DNA from: an uncultured Erysipelotrichaceae bacterium
GTDB taxonomy: Bacteria; Bacillota_I; Bacilli_A; RF39; UBA660
DNA: 9,963 nt
Direction of reading: 5' to 3'
Assembly (NCBI GenBank): GCA_902766545.1
Contig: CACXEC010000055.1
Coordinates: 1-9,963 of the forward strand
The translations under genes were made by a program, and so were the position numbers. Below the pieces are notes generated by a model that worked only from the letters and a program-made list of their open reading frames with translations, ran no database searches and was not told the DNA's origin. Numbering within the stretch: position 1 is the stretch's first letter; every line of letters starts with the position of its first letter. This document shows positions 1 through 5,387 of the stretch, piece after piece.

Positions 1-578
1 CCTAAATCTTTACCTAATTTACGATGATCTCTTTCTTTAGCTTCTTCTAATTCTTTTAAGTAATTATTTAAATCATTTTCATTTTCAAAGCATACTCCAT
101 AGATTCTTTGAAGCATTTTGTTTTTAGAATCGCCTTTAAAGTATGCTCCACTGAACTTTAATAATTTAAAGTTTTTAAGTTCTTTAACCGTATCAACGTG
201 TGGTCCACGACAAAGATCAGTAAAGTCTCCTTGTGTATAACATGAAATGATTGTTGACTCTTCATCCATATTATTTATTAAATCTAATTTATATGGATCA
301 TCTTTAAACATTTCTAAAGCTTCTTCTTTACTAATTTCGTGTCTTACAATTCTTTTACCATCTTTTACTAAACGTTTCATTTCTTTTTCAATTAATGGTA
401 AATCTTCATCAGTTAATACTTTATCTCCTAAGTCAATATCATAATAAAATCCATCAGTAATAACTGGTCCAACCCAAAATTTGGCATTAGGATATAAATG
501 TTTAACGGCTTGAGCCATTAAATGGGCACATGAGTGATTTAACTTATTTAGTCTTTCATCTTCTTTAATATTAATCAT
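1..578 (-). CDS. thrS: Threonyl-tRNA synthetase, N-terminal part (runs off the left edge), lacking the TGS domain
   Basis: This gene would charge tRNA-Thr with threonine in the cytoplasm. Only the first 192 codons are inside the window. The protein opens MINIKEDERLNKLNHSCAHL, so the HxxxH of the ThrRS editing (SAD) domain is at H15/H19, and the partner DLCRGPHV is at residues 121-128 (C123, H127). The spacing between these two halves of the zinc-type editing site matches the usual family spacing, so editing looks intact. A typical bacterial ThrRS carries about 60 residues of TGS domain before this point; here there are only about 14. The start is supported by an AAGGA site 5 bases upstream (588-584) and by the T-box terminator ending just before it, which leaves no room for a longer product. 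The catalytic core and anticodon domain lie outside the window. The family identity is secure; the loss of TGS is inferred from the start site. Confidence 0.95.
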   Translation of the reverse strand, partial: MINIKEDERLNKLNHSCAHLMAQAVKHLYPNAKFWVGPVITDGFYYDIDLGDKVLTDEDLPLIEKEMKRLVKDGKRIVRHEISKEEALEMFKDDPYKLDLINNMDEESTIISCYTQGDFTDLCRGPHVDTVKELKNFKLLKFSGAYFKGDSKNKMLQRIYGVCFENENDLNNYLKELEEAKERDHRKLGKDL

Positions 579-599
579 TATATTCCTTCTTTCTAAAAT

Positions 600-639
600 A
601 AAAAAGGATTGGTAAGGAGCCAAAAAGGCGGTACCATCC
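600..639 (-). terminator. T-box regulated intrinsic terminator before thrS
   Basis: GGAT-GGTA (639-632) can pair with TACC-A-ATCC (614-606, one bulged A), followed by a run of six T (605-600). This helix uses the same GGATGGTA bases as the antiterminator, so the two folds exclude each other, as expected for a transcription-attenuating T-box. Confidence 0.85.
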
Positions 640-780
640 TTTATTTAACTTAATTATGATAACGGAATTACCGGGATTCCTTTCGGATCCAGTTCATAGG
701 TAGTAATTATTATTCTATTTTAATTGTTTACACCATACACAATCTCTCTATAAAAACTAGAATAATAATCTTGTCCTAAT
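600..780 (-). promoter_or_regulatory. T-box riboswitch of thrS, ACU (threonine) specifier
   Basis: This leader senses uncharged tRNA-Thr and lets transcription continue into thrS. Read on the minus strand, Stem I has a lower helix TAGG/CCTA (778-775 with 700-697) and a perfect 12-bp helix (769-758 with 717-706). Between them is an internal loop whose 3' side is TACTA, giving the Thr codon ACU at 704-702 followed by a purine. Distal motifs AGAGA (747-743 region) and GGTGTAA (734-728) match the T-box AG bulge and apical loop. A small GAAA-capped hairpin lies near 689-674. The antiterminator is textbook: AAGGA (641-637), the 7-base bulge TGGTACC (636-630) that pairs with the tRNA NCCA end, then GCC/GGC and TCCTT (618-614). 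No clear Stem II or IIA/B pseudoknot is visible, so the leader is compact. Assignment is from motif recognition and hand folding. Confidence 0.93.
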
Positions 781-798
781 CAAAACTTTTATAGTTTT

Positions 799-826
799 AG
801 TTTAACACTTTTAATAAAAATGTCAA
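799..826 (-). promoter_or_regulatory. Promoter for the thrS T-box transcript
   Basis: A perfect -35 TTGACA (826-821) directly abuts the TAG stop of trpS. A weaker -10, TAAACT (804-799, 4 of 6 consensus bases), follows after 16 bases. Transcription would start around 790, shortly before Stem I of the T-box. The -35 is convincing; the exact -10 is less certain. Confidence 0.65.
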
Positions 827-1909
827 CTAATTATATTTTTCTGTATGTTTATTAATTAAATCTTTATCTTCAAAATAATTAATACGCATAGCACGTTTTA
901 CTTCTTCAATCTTATTTTTTCCCACTAAGCTGGCTTTTTTAGTTCCATCTTCAAGAATTTTATATACTTCAGGTATTTTCTTTTCATACTCTTTTCTTCT
1001 AGCGCGTATTGGCTCAAGTTCTTCTTGAATAACATTATTTAAAAATCTTTTAATTTTTACATCACCAAGTCCGCCTCGTTTATAATGGGCTTTTAATTCA
1101 TCTAAGTTTTGATATTCTGGTAAATATTTTTTAAAATGTTCATCTGTTGCAAAAGCTTCTAAATAAATGAATACTGGATTGTTTTCTACTTCACCAGGGT
1201 CTTCCACTTTTAAATGATTTGGATCTGTAAACATACTCATTATCTTTTTTTCAATTACTTCTGGTTCGTCAGATAAGTAAATACAGTTGCCAAGTGATTT
1301 GCTCATTTTTGCTTTTCCATCTAATCCTGGTAGCCTTTGAGCATATTTACTTTCAGGCAATACTGCATTTGGTAATACTAAAGTTTCGCCATAAAGATTA
1401 TTAAAACTTCTGACAATTTCTCTTGTTTGTTCAATCATTGGAAGCTGATCATCACCAACAGGTATGGTATTTGCATCAAAAAGGGTTATATCAGCAGCTT
1501 GAGAAACTGGATAAGTCAAGAAACCAACCGGTATACTTTTTTCAAAATTTCTTAATTTTATTTCATCCTTAATTGTTGGATTTCTTTGAAGTCTAGATAA
1601 AGTAACTAAGTTCATGAAATAAAATGTTAACTCGGTAAGTTCTGGAACACCAGATTGAATAAATATTGTTGTTTTTTTAGGATCAATCCCACATGCTAAA
1701 TAGTCAAGTGCTACTTCAATGACATTTTCTCTTACTTTATCTAAGTTATCAAAATTGTCGGTTAAAGCTTGAGCATCGGCTATTTCAATATATATATCAT
1801 TATATAAGCCACTATTTTGAAGTTCTACTCTTCTTTTTAAAGAACCTACATAATGTCCTAAATGAAGTCTTCCGGTTGGTCTATCTCCGGTTAAAATTAT
1901 ATTTTTCAT
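827..1909 (-). CDS. trpS: Tryptophanyl-tRNA synthetase
   Basis: This class I aminoacyl-tRNA synthetase charges tRNA-Trp. The nucleotide-binding HIGH motif appears as HLGH at residues 16-19 within GRLHLGHYVGSL. The KMSKS loop is at 201-205, preceded by PGLDGKA. Other family blocks are ADAQALTDN (44-52) and GDDQLPMIEQTREI (152-165). At 360 residues it is somewhat longer than the roughly 330-residue B. subtilis enzyme, and it resembles the MKNIILTGDRPTGxLHLGHY type seen in many low-GC Gram-positives. An AAAGGAGA site sits about 4 bases before the ATG. It follows proS by 28 bases with no terminator or promoter seen between them, so the two are probably co-transcribed. No clear terminator follows it, and the thrS promoter starts right at its stop codon. 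The protein itself contains no tryptophan. It has no T-box of its own. Confidence 0.97.
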   Translation of the reverse strand: MKNIILTGDRPTGRLHLGHYVGSLKRRVELQNSGLYNDIYIEIADAQALTDNFDNLDKVRENVIEVALDYLACGIDPKKTTIFIQSGVPELTELTFYFMNLVTLSRLQRNPTIKDEIKLRNFEKSIPVGFLTYPVSQAADITLFDANTIPVGDDQLPMIEQTREIVRSFNNLYGETLVLPNAVLPESKYAQRLPGLDGKAKMSKSLGNCIYLSDEPEVIEKKIMSMFTDPNHLKVEDPGEVENNPVFIYLEAFATDEHFKKYLPEYQNLDELKAHYKRGGLGDVKIKRFLNNVIQEELEPIRARRKEYEKKIPEVYKILEDGTKKASLVGKNKIEEVKRAMRINYFEDKDLINKHTEKYN

Positions 1910-1937
1910 ATATCTCCTTTCAATTATAAATTTTTAG

Positions 1938-3359
1938 TTAGTATTGTATTCCCCAAAGAACTAAATGATTGGCCTTTTTGCCACATACAATGCATTTATC
2001 GTCGATTAATTCTTCATCTAATATGCATCTTGATTTAGTTCCTTTTATTTCTTTCATTTTAAGTTCACATTCTTCACTTCCACACCATGAAGCTTTAACA
2101 AATCCTGGATGTTTATCCATTATTTCTTTAACTTCATCTAATGTATGAGCTTCGTATGTTTTAGATTTTTGATTTTCTAAAGCTTTTTTGTATAAATTAT
2201 CTTGGATATTGTCTAGTAAATTTTTCGTATATTCAACTATGTTTTCATCTAAAGATACAGTTATTCTTTCTTTAGTATCTCTTCTTGCAATAGTCAAACA
2301 TCCATTTTCTAAATCTCTTGCCCCTATTTCAATTCGTACTGGAATACCTTGAACTTCTGCTTCTGCAAATTTAAATCCAGGAGTTCTTTCAGTATCATCT
2401 ATGTAGCAAGAAATATTATTCTTAATTAATTCTTCTTTAATTTGCTTTGTCTTTTCTTTTACTTTATCATCAGTTCCGATTGGAATAATAGCTACTTTTA
2501 ATGGAGCAATTTTTGGTGGTAATACTAAACCATCATCGTCAGAATGAACCATTATTAAAGCTCCTATCATTCTAGTTGTTGTTCCCCATGATGTTTGATA
2601 AGCATATTCTTCTTTATTATCTTTATTTAAAAATTTTATATTATAAGCTTTAGAAAACTTTTGACCGAAATAATGTGATGTTGCTGATTGAAGTGCTACA
2701 CCATTATACATTAGTGCTTCAACGGTTAGGGTATATTCAGCTCCAGCGAATTTTTCTTTTTCGGTTTTTCTTCCAGTTACAACAGGAATAGCTAAATATT
2801 CTTCAAAAAATCTTTTATAAGTTAATAGCATATCATTAGTTTCTTTTTCAGCTTCAGTGCTGGTAGAATGAACTGTATGTCCTTCTTGCCATAAGAATTC
2901 CCTACTTCTTAAAAAAGGTCTAGTTTCTTTTTCCCAACGCATAACATTACACCATTGATTATATTTAAGTGGTAAATCTTTATAACTTTTTACCTTCAAA
3001 GCATAGTAATCTGAAAATAAAGTTTCACTTGTAGGTCTAATACACATTTTTTCATCTAACTCTTTATTTCCACCAATTGTAACCCAAGCAACTTCAGGAG
3101 CAAAGCCATTTATTAATTCTCCTTCTTTTTGCATTAAATTTTCAGGAATTAATAATGGCATATAAATATTTTTATGTCCACTTTCTTTAAACATATTGTC
3201 TAAATTTTTTTGCATTTCTTCCCAAATAGCATATCCATTCGGCTCAATAATCATACATCCTTTTACACTTGAATACTCACAAAGATGTGCTGCTTTAACG
3301 ACATCTGTGTACCATTTTGCAAAATCAATATTTCTACTTGTAATACTTTTATTTGCCAT
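1938..3359 (-). CDS. proS: Prolyl-tRNA synthetase, archaeal/eukaryotic type
   Basis: This class II synthetase charges tRNA-Pro. At 473 residues it is the short ProRS form without the roughly 180-residue bacterial editing insertion. Motifs are RPTSE (108-112), motif 2 RWEKETRPFLRSREFLWQEG (141-160), and SWGTTTRMIGALIMVHSDDD (257-276) leading into GLVLPPKIAP. An anticodon-binding domain follows (about 287-385). The C-terminal domain has C426, C431, C456 and C459, which match the four-cysteine zinc site of Thermus-type ProRS, and the chain ends in tyrosine (WGIQY), as is characteristic of this type. This form is also found in mycoplasmas and some other Firmicutes, so it does not by itself show recent transfer. 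A GGAGGA site lies about 7 bases before the ATG. It is the first gene of a probable proS-trpS operon with its own promoter and only a very short leader. Confidence 0.97.
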   Translation of the reverse strand: MANKSITSRNIDFAKWYTDVVKAAHLCEYSSVKGCMIIEPNGYAIWEEMQKNLDNMFKESGHKNIYMPLLIPENLMQKEGELINGFAPEVAWVTIGGNKELDEKMCIRPTSETLFSDYYALKVKSYKDLPLKYNQWCNVMRWEKETRPFLRSREFLWQEGHTVHSTSTEAEKETNDMLLTYKRFFEEYLAIPVVTGRKTEKEKFAGAEYTLTVEALMYNGVALQSATSHYFGQKFSKAYNIKFLNKDNKEEYAYQTSWGTTTRMIGALIMVHSDDDGLVLPPKIAPLKVAIIPIGTDDKVKEKTKQIKEELIKNNISCYIDDTERTPGFKFAEAEVQGIPVRIEIGARDLENGCLTIARRDTKERITVSLDENIVEYTKNLLDNIQDNLYKKALENQKSKTYEAHTLDEVKEIMDKHPGFVKASWCGSEECELKMKEIKGTKSRCILDEELIDDKCIVCGKKANHLVLWGIQY

Positions 3360-3382
3360 AATAATTCCTCCATTTCAGTTAT

Positions 3383-3411
3383 ATTTTACCAAAATTAGTT
3401 AATAAAGTCTA
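3383..3411 (-). promoter_or_regulatory. Promoter of proS-trpS
   Basis: The -35 TAGACT (3411-3406) and -10 TAAAAT (3388-3383) are separated by 17 bases, and a TGG precedes the -10 as an extended -10 element. Transcription would start near 3376, only about 17 bases before the proS ATG, which leaves no room for a T-box or other leader regulation. Confidence 0.7.
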
Positions 3412-3429
3412 TTTTCTATTAAATTATTA

Positions 3430-3461
3430 TTTATAAAATAAAAGAAAGCTATTGCTTTCTT
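3430..3461 (-). terminator. Intrinsic terminator after the YdcC-like lipoprotein gene
   Basis: An 8-bp stem AAGAAAGC/GCTTTCTT (3461-3454 with 3449-3442) closes a 4-base AATA loop, followed on the minus strand by TTATTTTAT. The stem overlaps the TAA stop of the lipoprotein gene. It separates that gene from the proS promoter just downstream. Confidence 0.8.
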
Positions 3462-4458
3462 ATTTTTCACCAACAACTGATAATGTTCCGGATGAAATAC
3501 TTTCTGCGATATTTAATAATTCAGTTCCTGATAGTTTATCACTAGAAATATAAAAATCAACGTTATTACTTGTCCAGTACAATGAATTTGAACTTAAAGC
3601 TCCAAATGTTTCACTTAGCATAAGTGGTTCTCCATATACAGGAATAATTTCAAATTCACTTTTTGCAGTTGCTTTTTCTTCTACTAACGTAAATGGGGAG
3701 TCGCCAGTAAATGTTAAGATAATTCTGTTACCATTATCTGTATTAACTGTATCTTTGCTATTTAAATATGTATTTGTAGGTAAATACAAGGGATAGATTA
3801 TATCATCCATTTTGCCAGTTGTAGCTTCTTCCTTACAACAGTCAGTATCAATTAATGATTCTAATTTAAAATAATCATCTTTAAATGTTGGTTTATAATC
3901 AATACTATTATATTTTACTGTTATTTTAATATTATCTGAATTATCTAATACTTCCACTTTTTCAATAGATAACTTATCATTTAAATAGATTTTTTCTTTA
4001 ACTAAATTAGCATTATTAGGATAGTTTACTTTGGTAGTAATTATATATCCATCTTTATTTTTCTCACTAGTAGATGAACTATCTTCTTTAACATCTTTAA
4101 TAATCGAATCTATCAAATAACCTTGTGAACCATTATTAGGCCATTCTGATTGAAATTTAAAGCTTTTATTTAAATTAGGTGTAACAACATAAACCCCTTC
4201 TTCGTTTCTTAATAATACCTGTTCATGATTATTAATTGTATTAGTTAAATTTACTCTATAATAATCTTTACTTTTAGCTGATACTACATCATATGTGAAT
4301 GTATCTTCATTACTAATAATGTTCATTGTTCCTTTAATTAAATATGATGATTTTTTTTCATTATCTTTTATAAATTTTTCTTTAATATTTAATTCATCTT
4401 TTTTATTACATCCGACCAATCCTAAAAATAATAATAAAAGAATAAAATATTTTTTCAT
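3460..4458 (-). CDS. YdcC/LolA-like lipoprotein with a C-terminal DUF4367-like domain
   Basis: This is a membrane-anchored lipoprotein exposed outside the cytoplasm. A short signal peptide ends in the lipobox LVGC, with C17 as the lipidated residue. Residues about 35-200 resemble the LolA-fold domain of B. subtilis YdcC; the strongest stretch is 82-112, beginning LLRNEEGVYVVTPNLNKSF and continuing KFQSEWPNN. Residues about 222-330 begin IYPLYLPTNTY and end with ELLNIAESI, which looks like a DUF4367-type domain. A linker with adjacent cysteines (C207, C208) joins the two. Known relatives include YdcC and, more distantly, spore-germination lipoproteins of the GerS group. This is a structural likeness and does not show that this organism forms spores. 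An AGGAGG site (4468-4463) precedes the ATG. The gene is monocistronic, divergent from the DUF378 gene. Its ligand is unknown. Confidence 0.85.
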   Translation of the reverse strand: MKKYFILLLLFLGLVGCNKKDELNIKEKFIKDNEKKSSYLIKGTMNIISNEDTFTYDVVSAKSKDYYRVNLTNTINNHEQVLLRNEEGVYVVTPNLNKSFKFQSEWPNNGSQGYLIDSIIKDVKEDSSSTSEKNKDGYIITTKVNYPNNANLVKEKIYLNDKLSIEKVEVLDNSDNIKITVKYNSIDYKPTFKDDYFKLESLIDTDCCKEEATTGKMDDIIYPLYLPTNTYLNSKDTVNTDNGNRIILTFTGDSPFTLVEEKATAKSEFEIIPVYGEPLMLSETFGALSSNSLYWTSNNVDFYISSDKLSGTELLNIAESISSGTLSVVGEK

Positions 4459-4548
4459 TTAACCTCCTAAATAAATATATTTTTATTTTTATTATTTATG
4501 TATATTATTTTTTTATTATTCCATACTAATATTAGAAAAGAGGTTAAT
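4459..4548. other. Divergent intergenic region between the lipoprotein gene and the DUF378 gene
   Basis: This 90-base, almost pure A/T region must hold promoters for both divergent genes. Many TATAAT-like hexamers occur on each strand and none has a convincing -35 partner, so I do not assign either promoter. A perfect 10-bp palindrome CTAATATTAG (4526-4535) lies just upstream of the DUF378 ribosome binding site; in such AT-rich sequence it could be chance. Confidence 0.4.
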
Positions 4549-4752
4549 ATGACAACATTACAAAAAATATGTTTAGCAATTACAATAATAGGTGGAATTA
4601 ATTGGGGATTAATTGGTCTTTTAGATTTCAATTTAGTAGAAGCAATTTTTGGTGCTGAATCAATAATTCCAAGAATTGTATATTCATTAGTAGGACTTAC
4701 AAGTATGATCAATATTGGTATTTTATTAATGGATTTAGATATGCATGATTAA
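4549..4752 (+). CDS. DUF378 (YuzA-like) small membrane protein
   Basis: This is a 67-residue membrane protein with two predicted transmembrane segments (about 6-25 and 42-62). The core GGINWGLIGLLDFNLVEAIFG (15-35), with INWGL and a DLV-like turn, and the second helix PRIVYSLVGLTSM match the DUF378 family, whose B. subtilis member is YuzA. The molecular function of the family is unknown. A longer open frame begins at an ATG at 4498. I chose 4549 because AAGAGG (4538-4543) is 5 bases upstream and the protein then begins at the usual family start (MTTLQK). The gene ends 25 bases before the end of the convergent membrane-protein gene and shares a hairpin terminator with it. Confidence 0.9.
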   Translation: MTTLQKICLAITIIGGINWGLIGLLDFNLVEAIFGAESIIPRIVYSLVGLTSMINIGILLMDLDMHD

Positions 4753-4756
4753 AAAT

Positions 4757-4787
4757 AGATGACTACAAGTAGTCATCTAATTTTTTT
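4757..4787 (+). terminator. Bidirectional terminator between the DUF378 gene and the LTA-synthase unit
   Basis: A perfect 9-bp stem AGATGACTA/TAGTCATCT (4757-4765 with 4770-4778) closes a CAAG loop. It is followed on the + strand by AATTTTTTT (4779-4787). On the - strand the same stem is followed by ATTTTT (4756-4751). It can therefore serve both convergent transcripts. The - strand gene's TAG stop lies inside the stem. Confidence 0.9.
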
Positions 4788-5379
4788 CTACAATATAAAT
4801 ATTCTTATCAATTGTAACTAATATTAATTCTCCTTCTTTATCATATCCTAAATCTTTAACATATTCCCAAGATAGTTTAACTTTATATCCTTTAAATGTT
4901 TGATCTTTAATTGTATAATCAATGTTTTCAATATTATTAATTGTTACATTGCTTACCTCAGGAAGTTCTTGTTTTCTAAAGTTATTAGAATTATCTTCTA
5001 AATATTTATATATTGTGTTTTGGACATTCAATTTAAAGTTTTCAACTGCATCAGGATAAACGAATTGTTCTCCACCTATTTCATATTTATTAATCTTATT
5101 ATTTAGAGTATATAGATCAATTATAAACATTTTAGATATTGATTTAGCATATTCTTCTTTATTTATTTCATTACTTTCTAAATTCTTTTTTAAAATCTTA
5201 AATTCACTCTTATATAGTTCTTTATCATTTGATTTTAAATTATAGTTATATCCGCTAATTGAATCTAAATTAGATATTCTAACTACTTCTGGTTTTCTAT
5301 TTAAGAACCAGAAAATAATGCCACCTATTGCATATACAAGTATTATTATAAATATAAATAATAATATTTTCTTTTTCAT
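4777..5379 (-). CDS. Single-pass membrane protein of unknown function, coupled to the LTA-synthase-like gene
   Basis: I do not recognise the family. The 200-residue protein has an N-terminal membrane segment (about 4-26) after MKKK, then a mostly hydrophilic domain expected outside the cell. That domain has a charged, probably helical region (about 50-90, many K/E) and a later, more beta-like region (about 140-198) that includes YKVKLSWEYVKDLGY. No lipobox is seen and there is no cysteine. It starts 8 bases after the stop of the LTA-synthase-like gene, and its AGGAGG site overlaps that stop codon, so translation is probably coupled. That suggests a partner or accessory role at the cell surface, which is inference from position only. 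The two genes end at the bidirectional terminator at 4757-4787. Confidence 0.8.
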   Translation of the reverse strand: MKKKILLFIFIIILVYAIGGIIFWFLNRKPEVVRISNLDSISGYNYNLKSNDKELYKSEFKILKKNLESNEINKEEYAKSISKMFIIDLYTLNNKINKYEIGGEQFVYPDAVENFKLNVQNTIYKYLEDNSNNFRKQELPEVSNVTINNIENIDYTIKDQTFKGYKVKLSWEYVKDLGYDKEGELILVTIDKNIYIVEKN

Positions 5380-5387
5380 TTTTCCTC

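Noticed and set aside
247..444. 65-codon open frame on the + strand
   Set aside because: It lies wholly inside the conserved thrS coding sequence on the other strand and has no ribosome site or family-like sequence.
781..797. Hairpin AAAACT/AGTTTT after trpS, considered as a terminator
   Set aside because: Six A/T-rich base pairs with no following T-run on the minus strand, located at the expected start of the T-box transcript; too weak to call.
3196..3402. 68-codon open frame on the + strand
   Set aside because: It is antisense to the conserved start of proS and crosses its promoter; the protein looks like a reverse-strand shadow.
4526..4535. Perfect palindrome CTAATATTAG, considered as an operator
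   Set aside because: In nearly pure A/T sequence a 10-bp palindrome is easily found by chance and no second copy was noticed; kept only as a note in the intergenic entry.
4498..4548. Upstream ATG giving a longer DUF378 protein (17 extra residues)
   Set aside because: No ribosome site precedes 4498, the extension is made of AT-rich promoter-like sequence, and AAGAGG is correctly spaced for the ATG at 4549.
4467..4712. 81-codon open frame on the - strand
   Set aside because: It is antisense to the DUF378 gene, which has a good ribosome site and family match; this frame has neither.
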